Both the position numbers and the translations under genes were made by a program. DNA of 64,000 bases, from NCBI RefSeq assembly GCF_031877795.1, contig NC_133943.1:13075001-13139000 (forward strand), given 5' to 3'. The notes beneath the pieces were generated by a model. The model had not been told where the DNA came from. It was given only the letters and a program-made list of their open reading frames with translations, and ran no database searches. Every line of letters begins with the position of its first letter. Positions within the stretch are counted from its first letter, which is position 1. The stretch comes from Strix aluco. Its lineage: Eukaryota > Chordata > Aves > Strigiformes > Strigidae. Shown one piece after another: positions 1 through 12,587 of this stretch.

Positions 1-3000
1 AGTAAGTTTGGGTTGAGGGAGTGAGCGGATGAGATGTGGTTGCATGATGCCTGTAAGAAGTAGATATGAGTGTATCTGTATTGTGTGCACGGGTATACAT
101 GGGTGAAAGAATTGTTTCTGTGTGAGTAAGCTGGAATGCGATAAGGATCTGGGTCTGGCAGACTTGACTGTTTAAAGGCCTGTGCTGCTCAGCGTTAGTG
201 ATACTGATTTGTTCTGTCATGACCCAAATGTATTATTGCAGTGACCAAACTGAATAGAAAATCTTGAAGTCTGTGAGTAGTCACAGCATGTATGTGTGTT
301 TCAGTTAAGAAGTACATTAGGTTAGGGTGTCTGTAGCTTAAGATGATGTATAGTAGTAACATCATTCTTTGGGCATCAGGTTCCATAAAAGTGTATTACC
401 ATGAAAGAGCCAACACAAAATGCAAGGTTGTAGTGGAACAATATACATAAACAGAGTATAATCAGGGTAGCAGTGAAGCCAAAGTGCGTGATTACAGCAT
501 ATCTACAAATACTCAGTTTCCTTGAAGCTAATTTAGCTACCAGTAACAGTGAAACTGTGATAGCAGTCTCCAGAAAGGGCTGCACCCTGGTAATTGCCTA
601 GTAGCTAGAATTTGTGGTGTTACTGGTATCCAAGCCAGCTGGATATGTGTAAGTTCACTTTGCCTGTTCACGATGCAACTGATCTGTCTTAGGGTAGGCA
701 TATGAAAGCTCTAAACGAGTGTTTGGATTTATAGGGAGTGTTTGTAGTGTTTTGGTAGGATAGTAGATATTTTTCCTAACATCTAGACTGGGGCATGAGA
801 ATATTAGATTAGAGGTTTACAATATGAAGTTCTAACAATCTTGCTGAGACTTTGTGACTCCACACATTAAAGGGATTGTGGTTTATATACATACAAAAGC
901 TCCAGTCTTTGCTGGCTCTTTAGCAGCAACAACAATGAGAAATAGTGTGCTACAGGAAACATACTTTTCTCCCTGCGTCAATCTGAATCATAGTGGCAGT
1001 AGCTTCCTGTGACTGCTATAGTGACAATTTCCTGTGACCCGGAGGAAGGCCTGAGGGTCTCACAAAAACCTCCACAAGTCAGGGTTTAGGGACCACAGTT
1101 TTATGCTGTGTTAATAAATTCATTTTAACATTGTTCAGTGTTTGCAAGGCATGATCTGCCATTGTGAAATTGTCAAGGCTTTCCTATTTAAAAAGAAAAA
1201 GTGTAACCAATGAAAGCCAATGTATGTAAGCAATGCAGAGGAATATAAGCAAATGAGCAGAAAGTAAAGACTGGGTCTTGATTGTATGCTGCAGACTTAC
1301 TGCTTCTATAAGAAGTTAGGAAACTAATGCTCTTGAAACGGTTGTTAATTACATTTAAGCTGTTTTGAAACTTCATTATTGATTTATTACAGAAAATTGG
1401 TATGGGAGGAGAAAATAATCAGTCATTCCTGTAATGTTTAGTAACTGATTTTTGGAGCCATATGACTGTAGAGTTCATTGTGTTACATTTATGAATGATT
1501 ATTAAAGGATTTGTAAAATCTCACTGCATGCACGCATGCCCCAGAAGTCTACCCTGCAATTTGAAAAGTTAATTATATGCAAAATTTCTTGTGAACAAGA
1601 GATGAAGTCAACCATTGGGGCTTTACCTAATGTCTGTATGGAGAATTGATTTAAATCAATTACCATAGTTGGGGTTGCTTAAAAAAAAAATTGCAACTAG
1701 AAGTGAGCCCTTGGGGTGGAGCACTGGCATTAGCTCACTGCTGACACGTCTCACACTTATTTTATAATTTTAAAGAAACGTGAGTCTGAAACTACTTCGT
1801 GTCTTATCTTGTAATCTGACTGATTTCTGCTATCTTCTGAAATTTGTGTATCTGTAAGTACTGGTGATATCCACGTTGTATCTCTGCGTATTTTTCCATT
1901 CAGATAAAATAGCTTTGAAGGTGCAAAATTGCTAATACTATTATTGTTTCATATTTTGGCATCTAAAACCTTATCTCTAGTTTTGCATGCATACATTATA
2001 ACTGTGTTTTAATAAAATACCTTTCATTATTTTTGTATAAATAAAAAAAATTCATTGTGCACTAAAACTAGGTCTATAGTGTCTCTCAAACTGTGACCAT
2101 TGTTATTAAATGATTAATTTATTGATTATAACTAATTCTTAGTAGTTCAAATGCCAGTCCTTTTCCCACACATATATGCTAGTCCTCTTCCACAGTTACT
2201 TATTACCAGTATTAAAAGTTGTGGATGTGGAATTAATTAATTAATTTATATGATACAATTTTGTAGTGCTCAGCTAGATTAATTTTATTGAGTCTTGGAG
2301 ACTCAGTAAATCAAAATTAGTCTAAAATGTGACCAAGACGTCAAAGAGCAGAGTTTTCAGGGTATTCTTTTCAAAAGTATTGTCAGGACAAATCAGCCTT
2401 CATAGTGCTGTGAGCCAGAGATGTATTTGTGTACCTACAAGAGGCTGTTGGGCTGGGACAGCACTCTGTCAGCACATGAGCTGCCTTCTGTCTGAGTCAG
2501 GTATGAAATACTCCAGGTCCTTCTTGCTGGAGCTACAAACCTCATGATGGGCTGACCACTGCTTCATCAAGCATGGCAGGCAGGGAAGCACTTCTTCCAT
2601 TTCCCTGCTCTGACAGTCCCAGTCTGGGAGATGCTAATTGGTTAACATGGGCCTAAATGACTAAAAAGGTTCATTTTCAATAGTGGTTTAGGTATAGAGG
2701 AAGGTATTTACCCGACCTAATTTAAGTTCCTAGATTCAATGGCCAGTTTAGGAGCCCTGATAGTAAAGAAAGGAATCACTCTCAGGACAGTGGTTCAGAA
2801 AGGGATGCTAATCTGGCTCTGGAGTGAATTTAGAAGATCATCTGTCCTTTTGACTACACAGGTGTTCCAGTTTCACAGTTCAAACATTGAAATTGAGATT
2901 ATCAGCTGTACTGCCATCTTCTCAAGAGGTAAGGAAGGTTCTACAAATGTTAACAAGAGTGGCAGTAAGTGGCCCATCTATTGAGGCATCTAGCTTAATT

Positions 3001-5165
3001 TAGTCTTAATTTTGAGTGCTAAGGCTAAGTATTTTTGAAAGCATAAAGGCCTTAGGCTCTCTGAATAATTTTGTAGCTAAAGCAATATTTATGTTTTCAG
3101 GGCTTACATGAAACATAATACAATTTCTGACTCTATTCAGGAATCAAATTACTTATATACACTCTTTAAACAGACTTGAATATTACTTACAGAAGTGTTC
3201 TTCCTCAACCATTTTTGATTAATTTTCCTTCATAGTTTTAGGAGAGTTTAATTTTCCTGCTCTAAAAGAATGTGTTTTACATTTTCCATGTTTTGCAAAG
3301 AGCAGAACTGTAGCTAGTGTATTCTCTTTGGATGACTCTGTTAGTGCCAAGAGCAGCACACCTGGGGACTGTGTTACTGAATTTAAGATCTAGGGAAACT
3401 GAAAACTGTTTTTCTTCAGATGGTTTGGGTTTTTTTTTTCTTTCTTTCTGCCTGTTTAAAGATTTGCCTGTGTATGATTTGTAGTGAACAGAATAGGATA
3501 TGTTATTAGTCAAGTTTTAAGTGGTCTTTTAGCCAGAATCTCACAGTCTTTTAGCATAAATAAAAGGTTGTATAAAAAAATCTAATGTAAATGAAACCAT
3601 TTGCTTCAAGTAGTCTATACAGTGTTGTCTTTCCTGTGGGAATGCAAGTCTTTGTATATTTGGATACAGTCAGTTATTTCTAATTTGTGACATAACTGTA
3701 ATGTACACATTTTAATTTTTCTGATTTGTCCTAAATATTTGTATATGCTCCTTTCTACCATATCTGGCTGCTGCTTTTGGACCTTGATTCACATATCCAT
3801 TCACAATTATGGATTTCTGCAAGTAAAAACTTACATTTCAGTTTCAAGATGATGAATTTATAGGAAAGTCTTGCATGTTCTCAAAGTGTCTAAATATTTC
3901 TAATCAAGCTTTCTAGGTTTGATAGGGGGATGTAAAAGCAAGCATGTCTTGCCAGACATTTAGTTATGTCTTATATAGACATTTAGTTGTGAAATTCTGC
4001 TGTAGTTCTTAAGATTCCTTTCTCTTTTAGCTATAACTAACTGCTCTAAAGCACAGTCATGGCCTTCAGAATCCTTGCAGAAAGCTTCATTTAGCAGAGA
4101 GGTTGTTTAGTTTTGTCTCCCATGTTAATTTAAGAATTTACACTGTCAATCTTTTAAAGATCTCCCCTGTGGTTGTTAAATTCTATCTGCTTTCCTCCTT
4201 AATGATCTGTAATGATACCACCTACTAGTACATTCTACTAGTAATTAGTTAATAGATACCTGTTCTGTATTCGCTAAATCTTTACCCTTTCAATTGTAGA
4301 CTGAAGAGAAAACTTTCTGAGTATGTCTTTTCAATCCTTATGTATAGGTTTTGCAGTGAAGTTTATGGCACAATTGATATATAGTCCTGACATGGCAAGC
4401 AGGACTGGGCCTCACCTGAATTTCAGTAGGAGATCCCTACAAAATACTCAAGCGATTTACTAATTGAATCAGTAAGTCTTTCCCTGAATCAGTGCTAAAT
4501 CAGCATCCTACACTGAGTAACAGCTCACGCAGCAGAAGAGTTTGCTCACAGAAACTGTTACAGAACAATTCCTGTTATGGATACTCTGTTCTGATTGAAT
4601 AAGGCTTTCCAAAGTGAGGCCTTGGCATCCAACTTGTCATTTTCGTGGTGCAGTTTTTAACTGTGATTATGCTTTGCAGATACCCTCGCTGCTGCGGCAT
4701 AATCTCTTCAAGCTGCCCTAGCACCAGTAGAAATGCTTTTGATGCTTATTGGTGCCTGAGCTGACAGTGTGGAGAGCCCTGTGGTTGTGCCAGTTCTAAT
4801 TGCTAACTGAGTTATTTCTTTTACTTTGCGTAGCAGAAGAAACAACTCCAGGATTTGTTGTAAGGGCCAATCATCGCTAATACCAGTATCTTATGTAGCC
4901 TTAGCTTGAGATTTCCTCCTCTGAATGTCTCTGAAACTGAAGATCTGCACTAGGACTAAACTCACTTTTGTCTCTCTGTATTTTTAAAGTAATTGTCCAA
5001 GAATAAAGAAAATTATTCCTTCAAGGACGCTGTTCCAGAATAGGGATTGGGGAATATCCCAGTGTTTCAAGTCTTTGACTTGAAATGTAAAATAAGCAGC
5101 TGAAGTTCTCCTGGTACTGTTCCTAAGAGTTAGGGTGTTAGTCTTGATGACTTGGATATTTTCTT

Positions 5166-5235
5166 TTCTGTGGTGGTGTGGTGTGGTTTGTGTGTTGGGG
5201 TTTTTGGTTTGTTTTTTTGTTGTTTTTTTTTTTCC
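5166..5235 (-). repeat. Poly(A) plus A/C-rich tract on - strand
   Basis: On the + strand it reads G/T-rich (GTGTGTTGGGGTTTTTGG) and ends in a T run at 5223-5233. On the - strand this is A run then A/C-rich sequence. Confidence 0.8.
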
Positions 5236-8200
5236 AGTTAAATTGAATGCAGTAACCTTAGGTTGTCGTTGAAATGTGTTAAGTTTTGCTCTGGAACAGT
5301 GTTGGGGTTTAATGACTTTCCCATCTGACACAGGTTAGAAGCTTCTTTTTGCCTTCAGTTCGCTGCCATCATGCCTCTTTTATCTTATGACAGGTACTGC
5401 ATTAAGTCATGATAATGATGTTTTTTAGAATCACTAGGATACTTCTGATTCACCCAGAGATTCATTTGTAAAAATGGCAGGTTCTGCAATATTTGATGTT
5501 GCTTTATACCTCGAGCAATATAAACCAGCTTCTTAGGATCTATGTCTTCCTTAGCTCCTGTGTTCCAGTCAAGAATGTCTAATGTAATGAATTCTGTGTG
5601 TTATGCATGGACATTTAGGTATTCTTTAGAATGAAACGTGCTATTTGTAACTAAGATTGTGTAAGAATTTACATTCTAAGCTCTAGTTTTCTCTCATTAC
5701 TTTGGGACACCTATGGGAGAGATTTCTAGATTTCTGTCTGAAAAGTATTAAGGGGATAAATGCAAATGAAAGAATGGTTAATTTATCAAAAGCCAAACAC
5801 TCTGTAGTTCTGTCTCAGTCATTCCAGTTGGCAAAATAAAATTGCAGTGCAATTAAATCATCACAAATTGTGTTTTCAGTAATGCAATGTATTTTATGAG
5901 TATTTTGAATGTGAGTTTCAGAATATCTCCTCGAAATGGAGAAATTTGTATGGCTAAAGGTGTGAAAAATTAGTGATACGGTACTGAAAAGTGCAGCAGG
6001 TACTTCAACACTATCTAAACAAATACAAGTTAACGGACAAAAGATGTGTGTGCAGACTTACTTTTGGATTGCCTGACTCTTCTGTTCTTACCCATGCAAC
6101 TATTTGGTTTTTTGCTTTTAAATTAAGTTACAAATACAGATGTTTTATCTATGAATACATCAACTTGATCTATTAATTTCTGTTCAGTCTCCTTTATTTA
6201 TGAGTGCTGTTTGTGAGAAAGCTCCTTGGAATGTTTGTGGCAAATACACAAGGCAACAAGTATTAGTCAGATATGTGATGGGAATATGTTTAATATGAAT
6301 TAAAAATGTTAGAAATATGAAAGATGAGATTTTAAAGTCTTATATAAAGAGGACAGCAAGAAAATGCCATATACAAATATTTCCTGGAAATTTCCAGGTA
6401 AACCAGATCTTTCAATAGTTTTTTAACAGTTTGTGGGTTTGGTTGTCTCTAGCAGAACATATCCAGTTTGATTTTTCTTATGGTATGAGTACAACAACTG
6501 CATTTCTTTGCACCAGAAAATGGGAGCTGGAAGTATTGGGGCAGCACCTTTGAAAATCATATTTACTGGTGGTCACCTGTGTTTTTGAAGAAGAAATTGT
6601 ACTGAATGTTAGGGTACCTGGAAAAAGCAATAATCAAATAATAGTTGGTATTTGGCTGAAACATTAGACTTAGAATTACAAGTACTAAATCTTATTATTT
6701 AACAGAAGATTCTGCACATTGTTATATTACTCTTGTTTTTAAATATCTGACATCATAGCTGTTATTTAGAGTTCTTCCCTGAGTATTTTGGTTTAATATT
6801 AGTTATTTGCAGAGTGTCGATTAGACATTAATTCTTTGTTGCTGAAGATGCCTATGGTGCTGCTGTTAAAGAAATATCTAGGAGGTTTACTGTCCTTTTG
6901 AAATATAGAGTCCATCTATATTCAAGTTTGTGTTTAATGAAATAATAAAGGGGCAAAGATAGGGACAAAAAGTGTCCTATTTGGATAAGGTAGCCAGAAC
7001 TGTTACTTACAAGTTGGATTCCGTTTGATTTTGTGAGAAAATAGTCAGTCAATTACTTAATGTTGCATACATGTTGGGGAGGGAAATTACTCCTGTGGAA
7101 GTGGAAAGAAAATATTTTCAAAAGGACATAACTGTCACTTTGTTTTTCTTTCTTAGCTGATGTAAGACTGAGTATTGAAGAAGTTTTCTTTTGTATTATG
7201 ACTGAACTAAGGGGGGAAAACCCCACCTTGATAAGCAAGTTAAAAAGAAGATTGAGACTTGCCCCTTTTGATTTCCATGTACTAAACCCATATACTACCT
7301 ATTTCATCTGGGACCTGTAAATTAACTTGTAAATTATGTGGGCATATATTTAAGTAACACTGCTTTAATACATTGCCCAGTGTAACCCAAGTTACAGTAG
7401 CAGCCTATATGACTCCACTCCAAGGGTGAGGTAAAACACTGATACTTTAAACATTGTTTCTCTTCTACAAAAGAAAGTCCTTCTACAAGTCCTCACAAGG
7501 GGGTGTATTTTACTGCTGTGTAAGCTATTATTATTCATTTTGTGACAGAGAAGGACTGAGACCCAATCTCTCATGCAGTGGTTCAGCTGACTAGTTGCAG
7601 TCTGAAAGCTGCTGGAAGTTTTGTGTTTGATGATAACCGTTTTTAAATGTTTTTGTTTGGAAGGGACCAAACTGCACTAAGTGAAAGTACTGTTGAAAAG
7701 TTTCTCAGGATTTTCTGTGCCATTCCTAAACCTTTCCCCAAAAATATTTTTGGTGTTGAACACGTACATTGCTATGTATAGTATTATGTAGTTAGTGTAA
7801 AATACATGAACATATACCTTTAAATTACATGCAGTGTGCTTGTTTGCCAAATGAAACAGGATACACCTTCCTTTAAAGATGAGTGTTGGTTTTTTAATTA
7901 CATGAAAAAGCAAATTAATAAATTCTCTAATTATTTCCCCTTCATAAATGTTAGTGCATTGGGTACGGAGCAGATGAGAAACACTTTGATGTCCCTCTGT
8001 TAAAGCGCTGACATCAAAATACAAAATATATCATAAGGTGTGATGGACAAACACCTCCTTCCTTCAGGATAGGAATTAAACCCATTTACTAGAATGTCTT
8101 TATAGGCATTTAGGCCCTTTGAAAACAGACCTTAAATCAGTTGGTAGAAATCCTCAATGTCCAAAGCAAATGGTAATTTTGAAAATTTAGAACTGTATTT

Positions 8201-8910
8201 CCTCCATAGTCACATGGCAAATCATGGACAGTGGTGTAAACAGCACCATGTTCCTGTAACTGCTGGAGGCAGCTGCTCAGCAGGCCTAAGTAAGAGTACC
8301 TCCCTTACACTGATCACTTCAGGTCATGTCTGCTGAGCATCAAAGACCCAGTTCGTTTCTGACAATTAAATAGAATCCTTTCATTTCTGCAGTTGTACCT
8401 CTTCCTCATTAATAGCTCTTATTTCATCTAGGCTTTTGTTCTGTCTTGTTCCTTTTGTCATAAATATTTCTCTTAGCCATGTATGAATAATATACAGGAA
8501 AATCATCGAAGATAATCTTTTTCTAAATGAAAATAATTTGACCAAGGTCTCTCAAGTGTATTTAGTTCTTCTGCTTAATTCTTGAGCTGTTTATTCACAC
8601 TGTCCCTTTTATACAATTCTTTTTAATTTTTAGTCCTATTAGTAATTATCTTTCCTCCTTTAAATATTGCATTAAGCTGGCAATGAAATTGCTTGATACA
8701 ATCACTGGCTCTTAAAGTGCTTTACAGAACATTGACTTGCATAATCCACATTCTTTCAAAGAGAGAGAGAAAGAAGGAGGGAAGAGTAGGATTATTGTCT
8801 TTAAATTAACATTTGATTCAGTCTGCCACACTGACCTGTCCACTAGTCTTAAGTTAGAGCTAAGATCAAAGCAAAATGATCAGTGGATAGCTGCAGTAAC
8901 ATCAGTGCAG

Positions 8911-8950
8911 GAAAATTTTACATGGGAGTGGAGAATTTTACATGGGAGTA
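8911..8950. repeat. 20-bp tandem duplication
   Basis: GAAAATTTTACATGGGAGTG is followed directly by a second copy with 2 of 20 bases different. Confidence 0.9.
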
Positions 8951-9640
8951 TGTGTCTCATGATGGATCTGAATTCAGCCTAGAACCGTATCATAGACCAA
9001 GATCATGAACATTGCATGATTACAGAAGGTGAGTTGAAGATCACCATCTATTTCTTTTAAGATAACTGTATCTGAAAAGGTGCCTCTTCTTCAGGGCACA
9101 GAGCTGGTCAGTAGGTGACTGTTGACAGAACATGTCTATATAGGCATGCTCATATGCGCTCTCATTAGCTTAGCCTATGTTAATTAAGGGCCTTGCAGGG
9201 GGTCAACTCGTTTCCTGCAAAGGCAGTTCTATATTAAGGTGTATAAAAGGCTGTGGATTGACATTTATTTATGCCCGACCATTGTCCAGTTCAGGAAAGC
9301 AGGACAAACATGCAGCTGCATCCACCTCGATGTATGGACAGGTCCACGGATCCTCTGTGGCAATCCTCTGGCAGGGAGAAACTATCTTTCATTTATGTAA
9401 TGCTGTAAAGAAACTTATTTTGTGCATGTACAGATGATTTGCTTTGTGGGACTGTGAAATGAGAATGTTTTATCAGATTGTAAATGCACAAGAGATAAAA
9501 TTATAGATACATGCATGCTCTTTAGGATCAGATACCTGTTACTATGAGTTGACTTACCACAGCAATGAGTTCAGTATAAATAGATATTTGAGCATTCATA
9601 CTGTAAAGTTGTTCCCAACAGTATGACCTCCCGAACCCTC

Positions 9641-9664
9641 TTCTGGAAATTATTCTGGAAATTA
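9641..9664. repeat. Exact 12-bp tandem duplication
   Basis: TTCTGGAAATTA occurs twice head to tail. Confidence 0.9.
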
Positions 9665-11921
9665 TTTCTTGCTTGATTCAAGACATCTCTTAGTTACTGC
9701 AGCATCTTTATAAGAAATGTGTGTAGTGTTTCAAAAATTGAAAGGACAAAAAAAATGCCTGAGGCAGGACTGGCATTTGAATTAAAAGAGCCTGTTGAGG
9801 ATTCTATTTCCCAGTTTTGTTTGTTTTTTCTGACCTGTTCCCTTGTCCCCTTATTTTTAGGAACATGCTAACTAGTTAATATTGCCACTATTTGAATGAG
9901 ACGAATTTTATGCACCAAATTGTTCCTGAGTTTTCTACAGTATTTTCTCTGTACTTGTGTATGAATTAAATGAACTTTACTAGCTCTTGTTTTCCATGGA
10001 AGCGCACGGCACAAGTAGGCAGCAGCATTGCTCTCTTCCCATATAGCACCTATCCCTTGAGCTCAAGGGCTGCCCCACAAATGCATTTCACTCTGACTTG
10101 ACACAAGCTGCCAAACGGGGGTACAGAGATGGAAACCTGTATTTGGGCAGTATATTGCCCAAGGTTGGAGTATTTTGTTTGGTTGGTTTATTTTTTAATT
10201 TTCCTTCTGATTGCAGTCTGCATTTCTGAAAGTACTTTAAAGGTACATGGAGATCTCTTTATATGTTTACATGGAACACAAAACAGTTGGGCCCAACCCT
10301 GGTTGCAACCTTTACCTACCACTGTAATGCAAATAACTGTGCAGCTTTTTGTGCAGTACCAGGAGGACTATTTGTATCACAATGTGTTGCATTTTATCCT
10401 CCAGCTCATTATAACTACAGTGTTGTTCCTATCCTGATCCCTGCCTGCCTCCATGCAAAAATACCCATCTCAAATGCATGGCTATATTGTTCAAGAATTA
10501 GTTGGTGTGGCATAGGTTGTGGGTTGAAATGCATATGCTACTGACATGCCTGTAATGTGATGGTGACATTAGCACTCGAGCTAGGGTACATTGTGAGGCC
10601 TAAACTCAAGTATAGGTAAGTTAGCATGGTAATTAATTTAAAATTTCTCACAGAAGTCTTCTGAGCAAATTACAAAAGTCTCTTTTGCCTTAATAACATG
10701 TCAAAGCAACTCTTTTGTTCTTTGGTTGTGGAAACACAGTAGTGTTTCTGAGGCTGTTCTACATCTGTAGACAAGCTCTGTTGACTCCAAGATCAAGATA
10801 ACTTACAGCTGTTGAGGTGTGGCTTTTCCTTACCTGTGGTGCCTGGAGATAAATCTCATGTCAAATAGGAATAACAGGAATGGTAAAATACTGACCTTAA
10901 TTACTTACAGAAATGGAATCCTACATAGTCTGTTCTTACTGAGGTTTTTGTGCTGACAGAGCTTAAGAAGATGGGACAATAGAGGAAATAGAATTGACTA
11001 GTAATCATTTGGAAGCCATTGTACTTCCTGAGCTGAAGCAAGCAGCTGCCAGCACCTCTCTGACACTGAGTCCTTCTCTTTGTCACTTATTCGTAGCCTC
11101 AGCTTTGCTGGCCGTGAATTATGGACCATAACTTTTCATTCACTGAAGTGTAATGTGGTTTAATTACAGTGAATCCTTAAAAACAACTTGAGGATGAAAA
11201 GTGCTGTGTAAGTGCTGAATGTTATCATTGACAAAGACACAGTAACCAGGTAGTTAAGTCTTCCAGATGCATCCAGTTATCCCATAAATTACAAATTAAT
11301 TTCTCTCCTTAAGCTATTGACACATTTGGCTTTCTTGCTAATTGGTTTACATGACCAATTGGATGTATTTCAGTAAAATGACTGGTGAAGGCTAGACGTT
11401 GCCTTAAATGCAACAATTATATATGGGTTGGCTACAAATCGGAGCTAAGCACTGCAGTAAGGTCAACAAAATAGAACAAATTTGTATAGGGATTTTCTAG
11501 GTAGATTTTAAAAGTGTGTTTATACCTGGTAGTCCCTCTTAAAGTCACCTTGACTTCAGTTTACCTTAGTAAGAGTAACTTTTGTCTCACATCCTTGTCT
11601 TACTGTCCACATGCCATTCATAACTGCTGTGTTTTGTAATTGGATCTTCCTTTGAGTTTGCTATCTACTATCTATCCGATGTTTTCCAAGTCATAAAGTA
11701 GAGACACTATGGAGCCTAGGAGCCTAGGATACCACACTAACTTGCTTCATTCTGCCTCTCTTCTGATACAGTTTTGAAACTGTTCAAAGTGGAGGGGTGT
11801 GGCATAAATGACAATGTATCCAAGTTTTTCAAGCCTTTCCCTATCGCTTAAAAAGGTCAAACAAAAGTACTGAAAGCTGTAGCATACTGCTTAGCCATGC
11901 CATCCAGTTAAGCTCTTAGTT

Positions 11922-12012
11922 AAAAAAAAAAAAAAAAAAAAACAAACAAAAAACCAAACAACAACAACCAAACAAAAAACCCAACCCAAAACCAAAACGC
12001 CAAAAAAACCCC
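11922..12012 (+). repeat. Poly(A) plus A/C-rich degenerate tract
   Basis: A21 followed by about 70 bp of A runs broken by C and CC (AACAAACAAAAAACCAAAC and similar). No upstream SINE or LINE body is recognisable, so it is not obviously a retroposon tail. Confidence 0.85.
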
Positions 12013-12491
12013 ATCTGGAACCGAGTTCTGCATTTCTCATGTGAGGGAGGCAAAAAGCCACTCTGAGCTGGAATCTTCATACCATGTAATCACATCAGTA
12101 GATATTCAGGCTAATATTAATTTCTGATATAATTCTACTGACTTTTTAATCCAATTACACTGAGGATGAACTTGTCCCTCATGGTGTCCGCAAACACACA
12201 CACAAAAAAGCACTAACAGCAGCGGGAGAGGTCATGGCCCATTTGTGTATGCTAATGTCTCTGTGCCTGATGTGCACATTTCATCTCTTTATCAGATGCT
12301 CTGTTCTCTGACTAAAATTAGAATAAAAACTTGCAGTTAGCAATTTTCAATGCCAGACTTTTTTTTCCTGGAATTCTTTTTTGTAACATTTTGCTAGAGG
12401 ATTGGTTGTCATTCCTTCTTTGTCTATATGTTTCTCTTTTCTTTCTGTCTTTCCACAGAGTTCCCTTTTATTCACCCTCTTACTTCCTCAG

Positions 12492-12587
12492 GCCTCATCT
12501 GATGTGCATGATTTACCAAGTCAAGAAATGCTATCATCACAGACAAGTATTTTCAGCTATTCTGATCTTGAAAATGTACTTCAGATT
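12492..12587 (+). CDS. Weak candidate internal exon, unrecognised
   Basis: A pyrimidine-rich acceptor (TTCACCCTCTTACTTCCTCAG) precedes a 96-nt open frame of 32 codons, starting ASSDVHDLPSQEMLSSQTS and ending DLENVLQI, before a GTATGT donor. Phase 0 at both ends. The composition is hydrophilic and protein-like, but the frame also stays open on both flanks and I recognise no family. It would splice in phase to 16827. Could be chance. Confidence 0.2.

Larger units (their letters stand above)
1..12491. other. No recognised gene; T-rich on + strand
   Basis: AT-rich, non-repetitive for the most part. Contains an ATTA microsatellite (2231-2247), a G/T-rich tract with T run (5166-5235), a 20-bp near-perfect tandem duplication (8911-8950), an exact 12-bp duplication (9641-9664) and an A21 plus A/C-rich tract (11922-12012). 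Open frames up to about 115 codons occur but none shows a known domain. Confidence 0.7.

Noticed and set aside
7317..7519. Chain of small exons continuing from 7157-7316 in matching phases
   Set aside because: It would require introns of 64 and 52 nt, at or below the practical minimum for vertebrates; matching phases over so short a distance is easily chance.
10129..10544. Two overlapping + strand open frames after a good acceptor (TTTTAATTTTCCTTCTGATTGCAG)
   Set aside because: No donor of reasonable strength ends either frame, the two frames compete, and no family is recognised.
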